DNA of 7,322 bases from an uncultured Atopobiaceae bacterium (GTDB lineage Bacteria; Actinomycetota; Coriobacteriia; Coriobacteriales; Atopobiaceae), in contig CANPVI010000077.1 in NCBI GenBank assembly GCA_947581665.1, positions 1 to 7,322 of the forward strand, given 5' to 3'. This document shows positions 1 through 6,579 of this stretch, piece by piece (position 1 is the first letter of the stretch; every line of letters starts with the position of its first letter). The notes under the pieces are model-generated. The model saw only the letters and a program-made list of their open reading frames with translations. It ran no database searches and was not told the DNA's origin. The translations under genes and the position numbers were made by a program.

Positions 1-103
1 CTCCCTCGCCCCACACGCCCTTGTCGTAGTCGCACACATAGGAGTAGTCGGTGGGGTGGTAGCCGAAGTCCAGCGCTTCCCAGTCGATGTCCTTCTTCTC
101 CAT
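1..103 (-). CDS. ilvE: Branched-chain amino acid aminotransferase, N-terminal 34 residues only
   Basis: Only the first 34 codons are present; the gene runs off the left edge. The protein begins MEKKDIDWEALDFGY and continues with HPTDYSYVCDYD and KGVWGEG. This matches the N-terminus of the longer (about 340-360 aa) fold-type IV branched-chain aminotransferases, which typically start MEKKDIDW followed by a GF-Y and a Y-V-(N/D)-Y-(K/D)-G-W-(D/G)-EG pattern. These PLP enzymes interconvert leucine, isoleucine or valine with their 2-oxo acids, using 2-oxoglutarate/glutamate, in the cytoplasm. The ATG at 103 is preferred because GAAGGGA lies six bases upstream; an in-frame ATG at 118 would place that ribosome site inside the coding region. 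The PLP lysine and substrate-binding parts lie outside the window, so intactness cannot be judged. Confidence 0.82.
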   Translation of the reverse strand, partial: MEKKDIDWEALDFGYHPTDYSYVCDYDKGVWGEG

Positions 104-140
104 GATCCGTCCCTTCATCGCACCTGAGCTGCGCCTACGC

Positions 141-146
141 AGTATA
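141..146 (-). promoter_or_regulatory. Possible -10 element of the ilvE promoter
   Basis: On the minus strand the hexamer TATACT (5 of 6 matches to TATAAT) lies about 37 bases upstream of the ilvE start. No convincing -35 hexamer is seen at 16-18 bases spacing; the region there is very GC-rich. It is the only AT-rich hexamer between the gene and the repeat cluster, which is why it is listed. Confidence 0.35.
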
Positions 147-211
147 GGAGGGGCGCCCGCCCACGCTCGCGGCCCTTTCGCGATCTGTTCGAGACTTGTC
201 ACCAGATCGCA

Positions 212-296
212 AGACAGTGGGGACGCAAGACAGTGGGGACGGACCTTTTGTCCCGAGACAGTGGGGACCGAGACAGTGGGGACGGACCTTTTGTCC
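212..296 (+). repeat. REP-like repeat cluster, four direct copies
   Basis: Four copies of AGACAGTGGGGAC occur in the same direction at 212-224, 228-240, 256-268 and 271-283. The second and fourth copies are full units, continuing with GGACCTTTTGTCC. The first and third are half units that stop after the shared 13 bases plus two to three bases. The arrangement half-full, half-full suggests duplication of a block of about 44 bp. Each full unit can fold, with GGGGAC pairing to GTCCC around a GGACCTTTT loop, which is the general look of REP (repetitive extragenic palindromic) sequences moved by REP-associated tyrosine transposases (RAYT, Y1 family). No transposase is in the window. Open frames across the cluster are low-complexity translations of the repeat and are not believed to be genes. 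Confidence 0.85.
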
Positions 297-330
297 TGCA
301 CGCAGCGCCTCTAGCTGGGCAGACGTCGCA

Positions 331-413
331 AGACAGTGGGGACGGACCTTCTGTCTTGGCAAAGCCGCAGGTAGACGGCTTGCCGCAAGACGAAAGGTCC
401 GTCCCCACTGTCT
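331..413. repeat. REP-like units in inverted orientation forming a nested palindrome
   Basis: A fifth unit, AGACAGTGGGGAC plus GGACCTTCTGTC at 331-355, faces a sixth, inverted unit at 389-413 (GACGAAAGGTCC then GTCCCCACTGTCT). The arms pair over about 25 bases with few mismatches. The spacer contains a second inverted pair: GGCAAAGCCG at 358-367 against CGGCTTGCC at 376-384. The whole 83 bp could therefore fold into one long hairpin. Outside it, GCAAGACA at 328-335 faces TGTCTTGC at 418-425. Paired inverted REPs of this kind (REPINs) are the usual mobile form of these elements. It ends only 53 bases before the downstream start codon. Confidence 0.85.
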
Positions 414-457
414 CCATTGTCTTGCTATGCTCGGTGACGCACGATATGCACGGGTTT

Positions 458-462
458 GGAGG
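458..462 (+). promoter_or_regulatory. Ribosome binding site that fixes the aldolase start
   Basis: GGAGG followed by CACC and then ATG at 467. An earlier in-frame ATG at 446 and still earlier frames through the repeat cluster lack such a site, so 467 is chosen as the start. Confidence 0.7.
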
Positions 463-466
463 CACC

Positions 467-1522
467 ATGGTGAGCCAGAGCTTCAGGAACGACTACTCGG
501 AAGGCGCGGCGCCGGAGATCCTCCAGGCCCTCGTGGACACGAACTTCGAGCAGACGGTGGGCTACACCGAGGGAGACCCGTACTGCGAGCGCGCCCGCGA
601 GCTCGTGCGCAACGTGTGCGGCGCGCCCGACGCGATGGTCGAGTTCTGCATCGGGGGCACCTCCGCGAACCTCATCTGCGTGAACGGGCTGCTTCGCGAC
701 TGGGAGGGCGTGCTCTGCGCCGCCGACGCGCACATCAACGTGCACGAGACCGGGGCCATCGCCGCCACGGGGCGCACCGTGCTCACCACGCGCGACGACG
801 ACGCGTTCGTCTCCGTCGAGGAGCTCGAGCGCGTGTGGCAGCGCCAGACCTCCACGGGGCGCCACATGACGCTCCCCCGCCTCGTCTACCTCACCGATTC
901 CACGGAGTTCGGCGGCGTGTGGACGCGGGCGCGCTTCGACGCCGTCTGCGACTGGGCCGACGCGCATCGCTGCGCCGTCTACGTGGACGGCGCGCGCCTC
1001 GCGAACGCCCTTAGCGCCGAGGGCGCCGACCTCTCGCTCCGCCACATCGCGAGCCGCGTGGCCGCCCTCACGCTCGGCGGCACGAAGAACGGCATGCTCT
1101 TCGGCGAAGCCGTCCTCATCAACCATCCGCGCCTGAAGGAGGCCTTCCCGTTCCTGCAGAAGGAGCGCGGCGGGCTCCTCGCGAAGGGGCGCCTCCTCGG
1201 CGCGCAGTTCCAGGCGGCGCTCGAGGGCGGCGAGGGCGAGGGGCTCTGGTGGAGGCTCGCGCGCCACGCGAACCGCATGGCCTCGGAGCTCCGCACGGGG
1301 CTTCTCGAGCTCGGCTACGAGGCCTTCTCCGACTCCCCCACTAACCAGCAGTTCTTCACCGTGCCCGCGGAAACCGGCCAGCGCTTCTGCGACGAGTTCG
1401 GCTGCGAGGTCTTCGATACGCTCCCCGACGGGCGCTGGGTCGTGCGCTTCGTCTCAAGCTGGGCCACGAAGCCCGAGGCCGTGGCCGAGGTCATCGAACT
1501 CGCCGGCACGCTTGCGCGCTAG
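467..1522 (+). CDS. Threonine aldolase-type PLP enzyme (beta-eliminating lyase family)
   Basis: The 351-residue protein is a fold-type I PLP enzyme of the low-specificity L-threonine aldolase group, which cleaves L-threonine or L-allo-threonine to glycine and acetaldehyde in the cytoplasm. Visible signatures are RNDYSEGA near the N-terminus (residues 7-14), EQTVGYTEGDPYCERARE (28-45), GGTSANL (63-69), AHINVHETGA (88-97; His89 in the position of the PLP-stacking histidine), VDGARLANAL (173-182; Asp174 to contact the pyridine nitrogen), GGTKNG (204-209; Lys207 is the expected Schiff-base lysine) and ERGGLLAKGRLLGAQF (233-248). Length is normal for the family. The start follows GGAGG; upstream frames run through repeats. 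Its stop codon overlaps that of the convergent transporter gene. Stereospecificity cannot be read from sequence, and another beta-eliminating lyase activity is possible. Confidence 0.88.
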   Translation: MVSQSFRNDYSEGAAPEILQALVDTNFEQTVGYTEGDPYCERARELVRNVCGAPDAMVEFCIGGTSANLICVNGLLRDWEGVLCAADAHINVHETGAIAATGRTVLTTRDDDAFVSVEELERVWQRQTSTGRHMTLPRLVYLTDSTEFGGVWTRARFDAVCDWADAHRCAVYVDGARLANALSAEGADLSLRHIASRVAALTLGGTKNGMLFGEAVLINHPRLKEAFPFLQKERGGLLAKGRLLGAQFQAALEGGEGEGLWWRLARHANRMASELRTGLLELGYEAFSDSPTNQQFFTVPAETGQRFCDEFGCEVFDTLPDGRWVVRFVSSWATKPEAVAEVIELAGTLAR

Positions 1523-2493
1523 CTCGCCTCACCCGCGCCCTCGCGCCTCCCTCGCCACCGCGAGGCGAAGGCGTCCCAGGCGTTTGAGATGAGCATCGCG
1601 AGGAAGATCAGGCAAAAGCCGAGCACCATGCGCAGGGTGAGCGTCTCGCGCCCGAAGAGCACGCTGAAGAAGACCCCCGAGGGCGATTCCATCGAGCTGA
1701 TGAGCGAGCCCTCCGCCACCGGGATCTTCGTGAGCGCGTAGTTCATGATGCCAAGGCACACGAACGAGCAGACGACCCCGAGGAAGAGCAGTTGGAAGAT
1801 GAGTGGCGGCGTCCACACGCCCGCCGCGGGCGCCTGCTCGAAGGGCATGAGCGCGGCCGAGCAGAGCGCCATCACCGCGAACTGCCAGATGGTGAGCGCC
1901 CACACGTCGAGCTCGCGGCCCATCTTGCCCACGATCACGATCTCGAGCGCGTAGAAGACGGCGCAGACGAGCGTGAGCGCGTCGCCGAGGTTCATCGTGA
2001 GGCCGCCCGACATCGCGGTGAAGCCGATGCCCGCGAGGCAGAGCCCCGCTGCCACGAGGTCGTGCGGTTTGGGACGCCCCATGCGAAAGATCCACGCCAC
2101 GAACGGCACGAGTACCACGTAGACGCCGGTTAAGAAGGCGTTCTTTCCGGGCGTGGTATAGACGACCCCCACCGTCTGGAACGCGTAGGCCGCCCACACG
2201 CAGAGCCCGAGCACCACCCCGCAGCGTATGGTGCGCGCGTCGAGGTGCGCGAAGAAGTGGCGCCAGAAGACCGCGAATGTCACGAGGGTGGCGATGAAGA
2301 AGCGCAGGCAGAGGAGCCAGAAGACGGGAAGGTTCTCCGTCACGTCCTTCATCACGAAGAACGAGAAGCCCCAGATGAGCGCCGCGGAGAGGAGCGCGAG
2401 CTTGTTCGCCGTGGGCGAGTTGAGGAGCCGGCGCAGGCCGCTTTCACGCCCTCGTGCGGCCACGGTGGCACGGCGCACGTCAGCCACGGGCAT
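1519..2493 (-). CDS. EamA/DMT-superfamily membrane transporter
   Basis: The 324-residue product is a polytopic inner-membrane protein with two EamA repeats and about ten hydrophobic segments, as in the drug/metabolite transporter superfamily (amino acid, nucleotide or metabolite exporters; some import). Repeat one begins near residues 32-49 (LALLSAALIWGFSFFVMK) and includes the family-typical stretch TTPGKNAFLTGVYVVLVP (113-130). Repeat two begins near 168 and carries VAEGSLISSMESPSGVFF (259-276) before the last helices; the tail is basic and presumably cytoplasmic. The ATG at 2493 is chosen, giving a 14-base overlap with the upstream HAD gene and hence probable translational coupling. A TTG at 2526 and a GTG at 2487 are alternatives, since no strong ribosome site decides. 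Substrate is unknown. The stop TAG shares a CTAG with the convergent aldolase gene. Confidence 0.87.
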   Translation of the reverse strand: MPVADVRRATVAARGRESGLRRLLNSPTANKLALLSAALIWGFSFFVMKDVTENLPVFWLLCLRFFIATLVTFAVFWRHFFAHLDARTIRCGVVLGLCVWAAYAFQTVGVVYTTPGKNAFLTGVYVVLVPFVAWIFRMGRPKPHDLVAAGLCLAGIGFTAMSGGLTMNLGDALTLVCAVFYALEIVIVGKMGRELDVWALTIWQFAVMALCSAALMPFEQAPAAGVWTPPLIFQLLFLGVVCSFVCLGIMNYALTKIPVAEGSLISSMESPSGVFFSVLFGRETLTLRMVLGFCLIFLAMLISNAWDAFASRWRGRREGAGEAS

Positions 2494-3151
2494 TCCGTTC
2501 GTCGATGAAGGCGATGAACTCGGCAAAGTTCGCCACCTCGACGTTCGCGTTCGAGGTGTCCTGCTCGATGCTCCCGCCCTTGAAACCGCACACGAAGAGC
2601 TCGGCGTTCTTCGCGGAGCGAATACCCGTCGGCGAATCGTCCACGGCGATGGCGTTCGCGCGATTGGCGCCGAGGTGGCCGAGTGCCGCGAGCCAAGGGT
2701 CGGGCGCGGGCTTCTTGTGCGCCACCATGTCGCCGCCCACGATCGCGTCGAAGTAGTGCAGCAAGTGCAGCCTGTCGAGCGCGACGAGCAGGTTCTTCGC
2801 GATGGTGGTGGACACGAGCCCCACGGCGATGCCGCGCTCGCGCAGTGCCGAGAGCGCCTCCTCGGCGCCGGGCATGGGCGCCTCGAGGAGCGTTTCGTAG
2901 ATCACGTCGGCGGATTGCCGCTGCGCGTGAAAGTCCTCGGGCGTGAGGTCCGGGCGGCCGTGGCGCTTGAAGAGATCCGCCACCACACCCTGCGCGTCGG
3001 TGCCGATGATGCACATCGCATCCTCGAAGGACACCTCCACGCCGAGCTTCGAGTACGCCTCGCGGTCAAGTTCGAGGCCTATGGGCTCCGTGTCGACGAT
3101 GACGCCATCGAAGTCAAAGAGCACACACGAAATCCGCTCGGGGCACTCCAT
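2480..3151 (-). CDS. HAD-superfamily hydrolase, subfamily IA (sugar-phosphatase or phosphoglucomutase-like)
   Basis: The 223-residue cytoplasmic protein has all four haloacid dehalogenase motifs. Motif I is LFDFDGVIVDTEP, with nucleophile Asp13 and acid/base Asp15; motif II is Ser114-Thr115 in GLVSTT; motif III is the lysine pair 146-147 in AHKKPAPDPWL; motif IV is AVDDSPTGI with Asp171-Asp172. A helical cap fits between motifs I and II (about residues 25-90), the C1 cap of the Gph/beta-phosphoglucomutase group. Asp at +2 fits a phosphatase or phosphomutase; the substrate cannot be told from sequence. The ATG at 3151 is preferred because AGGAGGTG lies just upstream; an in-frame extension to 3271 would run through the terminator. 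It is the first gene of a two-gene unit with the EamA transporter, so it may act on a related metabolite, but this is only inferred from overlap. Confidence 0.88.
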   Translation of the reverse strand: MECPERISCVLFDFDGVIVDTEPIGLELDREAYSKLGVEVSFEDAMCIIGTDAQGVVADLFKRHGRPDLTPEDFHAQRQSADVIYETLLEAPMPGAEEALSALRERGIAVGLVSTTIAKNLLVALDRLHLLHYFDAIVGGDMVAHKKPAPDPWLAALGHLGANRANAIAVDDSPTGIRSAKNAELFVCGFKGGSIEQDTSNANVEVANFAEFIAFIDERNARG

Positions 3152-3157
3152 GGAACC

Positions 3158-3166
3158 CACCTCCTC
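3158..3166 (-). promoter_or_regulatory. Ribosome binding site of the HAD gene
   Basis: Minus strand GAGGAGGTG, followed by GGTTCC and the ATG at 3151. It is a near-perfect anti-16S match and decides the start against upstream in-frame ATG codons. Confidence 0.7.
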
Positions 3167-3203
3167 GCGCGCGACGCGCACCGCATACCTGCACGGAGCT
3201 CCC

Positions 3204-3233
3204 ATGGTAGACGCTTCCCTCACGCCGCAACAA
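3204..3233 (-). promoter_or_regulatory. Weak promoter candidate for the HAD-transporter pair
   Basis: Minus strand TTGTTG (3228-3233) and TACCAT (3204-3209) are separated by 18 bases and lie about 50-80 bases before the HAD start. Matches to consensus are partial, and the -35 candidate overlaps the T-run of the terminator of the upstream unit. A promoter is needed somewhere in this gap, because the terminator cuts the HAD gene off from the genes before it. Confidence 0.25.
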
Positions 3234-3276
3234 ACCACGTGGCCCCCTCGCCCGAAGGCTAAGGGGGCCACGTGGT
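3234..3276 (-). terminator. Strong intrinsic terminator after the PTS IIB gene
   Basis: A perfect 15-bp inverted repeat (ACCACGTGGCCCCCT at 3234-3248 against its complement at 3262-3276) encloses a 13-base loop. The loop itself contains GCC-TTCG-GGC, a nested stem with a UUCG tetraloop. On the minus strand the stem is followed by TTTGTTG, so it terminates leftward transcription that comes from the PTS IIB stop codon about 20 bases upstream. It separates the RiPP/PTS unit from the HAD-transporter unit. Confidence 0.88.
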
Positions 3277-3296
3277 CTCTTCGGATGAAATGGCGT

Positions 3297-3602
3297 CTAG
3301 CCCATGGCCTTCAGGGCATTGTCGATGACGGCCTTCGCGTTCATGCGGCCGTAATCCACCATCGGGATCACCTGCACGGGCACCTTGTCCGCAGCGACCT
3401 TCTCGAAGTTCCCGCGCGCGTAGCCCACCTGCGGGCCGAGCAGGACGAGGTCGGATTCCTGGACCTTGTCGATGCCCTCGCTGATGGGGAGCGCCTGGAT
3501 TTCGATGTCGAGGCCGCGCTTGGCCACTTCCTCCTGCATCTTGGTGACAAGGAGGCTCGTGGACATGCCAGCACTGCAGCAAAGCAGGATCTTCTTGGAC
3601 AC
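3297..3602 (-). CDS. PTS IIB component, lactose/cellobiose family (solitary)
   Basis: This 101-residue cytoplasmic protein matches the length and N-terminus of IIB proteins of the lactose/N,N'-diacetylchitobiose/cellobiose phosphotransferase family. It begins MSKKILLCCSAGMSTSLLVTKM; Cys9, directly before SAGMSTS, is the expected phosphocysteine that takes phosphate from IIA and passes it to sugar bound by IIC. SDLVLLGPQVGYAR (50-63) is the typical second strand-loop region. The start is a GTG at 3602, set by GGAAAGGAG; in-frame ATG codons further upstream give an N-terminal extension foreign to the family. No IIA or IIC gene is in the window, and the gene is closed off by a terminator. It lies 128 bases after the second radical SAM gene, so it may be the last gene of that transcript or have its own promoter. 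Its partner and sugar are unknown. Confidence 0.9.
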   Translation of the reverse strand: MSKKILLCCSAGMSTSLLVTKMQEEVAKRGLDIEIQALPISEGIDKVQESDLVLLGPQVGYARGNFEKVAADKVPVQVIPMVDYGRMNAKAVIDNALKAMG

Positions 3603-3607
3603 GCTGG

Positions 3608-3616
3608 CTCCTTTCC
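3608..3616 (-). promoter_or_regulatory. Ribosome binding site for the GTG start of PTS IIB
   Basis: Minus strand GGAAAGGAG, then five bases, then GTG at 3602-3600. The strength of this site supports the unusual GTG start. Confidence 0.65.
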
Positions 3617-3665
3617 GAAGCACAATCGTTGGAAACACTCTGCTCGGAGTATCTGCCCGCATATG

Positions 3666-3692
3666 TTTCACGCCGGTGAAGCGACCGTGAAA
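3666..3692. promoter_or_regulatory. Inverted repeat in the gap before PTS IIB, possible operator
   Basis: TTTCACG at 3666-3672 and CGTGAAA at 3686-3692 form a 7-bp inverted repeat with a 13-base spacer. An overlapping TTCAC-CGGC-GTGAA palindrome shares one arm. On the minus strand a GATACT -10 candidate (3648-3653) follows about a dozen bases later, without a good -35. The arrangement would suit a regulator controlling the PTS gene separately from the radical SAM genes. No T-run follows, so it does not look like a terminator. Confidence 0.35.
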
Positions 3693-3730
3693 TGCTCTCG
3701 CGCGCATGCCAACGGCGCTCTCCACGGAGC

Positions 3731-5131
3731 CTACAAAGTTGCGAGGGCCGCCTCGGCCACCTCCTTGACGCGCTCCGACCAGCCGGACTTGTAGAAGTCG
3801 CAGACGACGGGGTCGATGCCGAGGTAGTTCGTGGGGTCCACGTTCAAGGCGTGCGCGCGGCAGCCGCCCGCGCAGTGCTTCATGTACTCGCACTCCAGGC
3901 ACTCGGGGTTCGCATCGAGGTAGGCCTGCACGCGGCAGTCCACCGCGCCTCGATAGCGAGGATCGTCGAGCGCGCCCGCGAGCCCCTCCTCGAAGACGTT
4001 CGGGAAGCCCTTCGTCACCTCTTCGTTTCCCGAGAGCGGGATGCAGGGAAGCAGCGTCCCGTCGGGCGAGAGGTACGCCATGAGACGCGTGCTCGCGCAG
4101 AGGAGCTGCTGATCGGGTTGTTCGCAGTGGCGATCGAGCCCCACCATGTAGTTCTCCGGGTGCGAGCGCTGCACGTAGAAGAACCCGCCGAGGTTGAGTA
4201 TCTCGAGCGGCATGTCGTCCTCGAAGTAGTCGGGGATGTAGTCGAGGTAGACGCGATACATCTCGTCCTGCTCGATGGGCATGCCGAGGCGGTTCTCCTC
4301 CCACTCCCCCACCGGCATCACGGGGTTTGTCTTGACGGAACGGCACCCCCACTCGCCGAGGCGCTTGATCGATTCGCGAAGCACGCCCTTGGAGCCCTCG
4401 TGGATCGCCATCTCGGAGCCCGTGGGGAAGCCGCGCTCCTGGCAGAGCTTGAACGCGCGCTCCACCGCCTCCTCGGCGCCGGGGACGCCGCGCATCCAGT
4501 CGTGCCAGCCGACCCCGTCGTAGCTCATGTTGAACTCGGGGTGGATGCCCCTCTCCTCGAGGGCGTCGAGGAGCTTGGGCGTCACGAGCTTGCCGTTCGA
4601 GTAGATCTGCGAGATGCGGATGCCCTTCGCGAGGAGCGCGTCCACGATCTCGAGGAAGTCCTTTCGCACGAGCGGTTCGCCGCCGGTGAGCGAGACGTTG
4701 AAGATGCCGCAGCGCTCGAACTCGTCGATGAGCTCCACGCATTGCTCGTGGGTGGGCTCGCCGAGCTTGGCGTCCGGCGCGCTCATGAAGCAGTGCTTGC
4801 AGCGGTAGTTGCACTTGCCCGTGATGGACCAGTGGAGTTTCTCCACGTAGCGGCTCTCGTAGAGGCGATACTCCTGCTCGGGCGAGATGCCCGTGGGCTC
4901 GTCGGGCTCGAGTTCGTGGAGGATTCCCGCCTCGGCGAGGGCCGCAGCCGCCTCGCGCACCTCGGGGGAGATGAGCGGGAGGTCGTAGTTGATCGTGCCG
5001 GTGGCCATGCGCGCCGCCTCGAAGGCGGACTTGCCGAGGAATCCCGCGGCGCCCGATTTCCTGTCGACGACGGCATAGGGAAGGAGCTTCCAGCCCCTGA
5101 GGAGTATTCCGTCATTCAGTTTGTAGAACAT
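3731..5131 (-). CDS. Radical SAM/SPASM RiPP maturase, second of two
   Basis: This 466-residue protein is a peptide-modifying radical SAM enzyme. Residues 1-95 (starting MFYKLNDGILLRGWKLLPYA) resemble a PqqD-like, leader-binding winged-helix region; this is inferred. The radical SAM core carries the CxxxCxxC motif as Cys107, Cys111 and Cys114 in GKCNYRCKHCFMSAPDA, and GGEP at 150-153. The C-terminal SPASM region has the full seven-cysteine set: Cys345-x12-Gly-x4-Cys363, Cys411-x2-Cys414-x5-Cys420-x3-Cys424, and Cys444, expected to hold two auxiliary 4Fe-4S clusters. Extra cysteines are Cys336 and Cys399. The ATG at 5131 is set by TAAGGAG, part of which is the stop codon of the upstream paralogue, eight bases away, so translation is coupled. 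It probably installs a second modification on the Cys-rich precursor or works as a pair with its paralogue; the chemistry is not readable from sequence. Confidence 0.92.
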   Translation of the reverse strand: MFYKLNDGILLRGWKLLPYAVVDRKSGAAGFLGKSAFEAARMATGTINYDLPLISPEVREAAAALAEAGILHELEPDEPTGISPEQEYRLYESRYVEKLHWSITGKCNYRCKHCFMSAPDAKLGEPTHEQCVELIDEFERCGIFNVSLTGGEPLVRKDFLEIVDALLAKGIRISQIYSNGKLVTPKLLDALEERGIHPEFNMSYDGVGWHDWMRGVPGAEEAVERAFKLCQERGFPTGSEMAIHEGSKGVLRESIKRLGEWGCRSVKTNPVMPVGEWEENRLGMPIEQDEMYRVYLDYIPDYFEDDMPLEILNLGGFFYVQRSHPENYMVGLDRHCEQPDQQLLCASTRLMAYLSPDGTLLPCIPLSGNEEVTKGFPNVFEEGLAGALDDPRYRGAVDCRVQAYLDANPECLECEYMKHCAGGCRAHALNVDPTNYLGIDPVVCDFYKSGWSERVKEVAEAALATL

Positions 5132-5139
5132 GAGACTCC

Positions 5140-6564
5140 TTAGCTTTCGGTGCCCACGCCCGCGAGGTAGCGCTCGACCGCCGCACTCGCGACCTCGTTG
5201 ATGCGCGGGATCCATCCGCCCTTGAAGATGCCGCACGTGGCATGGTCGGGGCCGAGGTAGAACGTGGGATCTTCGTCGAGCGCCGCGCCACGGCATCCGC
5301 CGATGCAGCTGAGCAGGTACTCGCACTCGGCGCACTCGGGGTTCGCGGCCGCGAAGTCGCTCACGCGGTAGTCGATGCACTTCATGTAGTGCGAATCGGT
5401 GAGGCAGGCCTTGAGGCCGATGTCGAAGATGTTCGGGAAGTCCTTGCGCGCCACGTCGGCCGAGCCGGCGAGCGCCATGCAGGGCAGCGCCTGGCCGTCG
5501 GCCGAGATGTAGACCTGGTTGCGCACGCTCGTGCAGAGGCAGGTGCGCTCTGGGTCGGTGCAGTGGTGCTCGACGGGCACCCAGAACCTCTCGGGATATG
5601 CGCGGCTCACGTTGAAGAACCCGCCGAGGTCGAGGAAGTTGATGGGCAGGCCGTCCTCATAGAACTGCGGGATGTAATCGAGGTAGATCTGGTACATCTC
5701 GTCCATCGTGAGCGTGCCGTCGTCCTCATGCTCCTCCCACTCGCCCTCGGTGGCCACGGGGTTCGTCTTGATCGACTGCACGCCGAGTTCGCCGAGCTCG
5801 CGCACTGTCTCGCGCAGGACGTCCTTGTTCTTGTCGAAGATCACCATCGCCGCAGCCGTGGGGAAGCCGTGCGCGCGGCAGCGCTCGAAGGCCTTGCGCG
5901 CCATGGCCTCGGCGCCCGGGATCCCGCGCATCCAGTCGTGCCAGCCCACGCCATCGAAGCTGAGGGTGAAGGCGCAGCGCACGCCGCGCGCCTCGAGCTC
6001 GTCGAGGAGTTTGTCCGTCACGAGCGCGCCGTTCGTGTAGATGTTCGTGATGACGATGCCCTTTTCGCGCAGGGCGTCCACAAGCTCCATGAAGTCGCTT
6101 CGGATGAGGGGCTCGCCACCGGTGAGTTCCACCTGGTAGATGCCGCATTCGGCGAGCTGGTCGATCACGTCGAGCGCCTGCTCGTGGCTGATCTCGCCGA
6201 ACTTCGCGTCGGGCGCGCTCATGAAGCAGTGCTTGCAGCGGAAGTTGCACTTGCCCGTGATGGACCAGTGCGCGCACTGGATGAAGCGGTTGTCGAAGAA
6301 GCGATACTCCTGCTCGGGACTGCGCGCGCCCTCGCCGCGCTTGCAGGGCTCGAGCACGCCGAACGAGGCGAGCTCCTCCGCCGCCTTGCACACCTCGGGA
6401 GAGATGAGGGGGAGATCGAAGTCGATCGTCCCCGTGGCAAAGTTGATTGCGTCGAAGTGGCGCTTGTAGACGAACGAGACGACCCCCGTCTCGCGGTCGA
6501 CGAGGCCATAGGGAAGGCGCTGCCAACCGCGCAGGAGGAAGCGCGGGTTGAGTCGATAAAACAT
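5140..6564 (-). CDS. Radical SAM/SPASM RiPP maturase, first of two
   Basis: This 474-residue enzyme is co-linear with its downstream paralogue almost throughout. The N-terminal 95 residues (from MFYRLNPRFLLRGWQRLPYG) look like a PqqD-type leader-recognition region, by inference. The radical SAM motif is Cys106, Cys110, Cys113 in GKCNFRCKHCFMSAPDA; GGEP is at 149-152. SPASM cysteines are complete: Cys344-x12-Gly-x4-Cys362, Cys411-x2-Cys414-x5-Cys420-x3-Cys424, and Cys444. Additional cysteines are 335, 342 and 396; Cys396 sits three positions from the corresponding extra cysteine of the paralogue. The start ATG at 6564 follows AGGAA and lies 15 bases after the precursor gene. SPASM enzymes in such contexts make thioether, carbon-carbon or related crosslinks, or epimerise residues; the next-door Nif11 precursor with five core cysteines is the obvious substrate, with thioether formation one plausible outcome. 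Confidence 0.93.
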   Translation of the reverse strand: MFYRLNPRFLLRGWQRLPYGLVDRETGVVSFVYKRHFDAINFATGTIDFDLPLISPEVCKAAEELASFGVLEPCKRGEGARSPEQEYRFFDNRFIQCAHWSITGKCNFRCKHCFMSAPDAKFGEISHEQALDVIDQLAECGIYQVELTGGEPLIRSDFMELVDALREKGIVITNIYTNGALVTDKLLDELEARGVRCAFTLSFDGVGWHDWMRGIPGAEAMARKAFERCRAHGFPTAAAMVIFDKNKDVLRETVRELGELGVQSIKTNPVATEGEWEEHEDDGTLTMDEMYQIYLDYIPQFYEDGLPINFLDLGGFFNVSRAYPERFWVPVEHHCTDPERTCLCTSVRNQVYISADGQALPCMALAGSADVARKDFPNIFDIGLKACLTDSHYMKCIDYRVSDFAAANPECAECEYLLSCIGGCRGAALDEDPTFYLGPDHATCGIFKGGWIPRINEVASAAVERYLAGVGTES

Positions 6565-6579
6565 GAAGTTCCTATCTCG

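Noticed and set aside
212..413. A CRISPR array
   Set aside because: Repeat spacing is irregular (15, 16, 28 and 60 bases), several copies abut with no spacer, and one is inverted.
233..466. An N-terminal extension of the threonine aldolase frame through the repeat cluster
   Set aside because: The extension is a translation of the REP-like units, has no family match, and a GGAGG site precedes the ATG at 467.
3603..4814. A 404-codon N-terminal extension of the PTS IIB frame
   Set aside because: The extension is an arginine-rich shadow of the second radical SAM gene; the GTG at 3602 has a strong ribosome site and gives a normal IIB length and N-terminus.
3692..5143. A 483-codon open frame on the plus strand opposite the second radical SAM gene
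   Set aside because: It is the mirror of a GC-rich gene with full motifs on the other strand; its product is a biased Ala/Val/Arg/Glu sequence without a recognisable domain.
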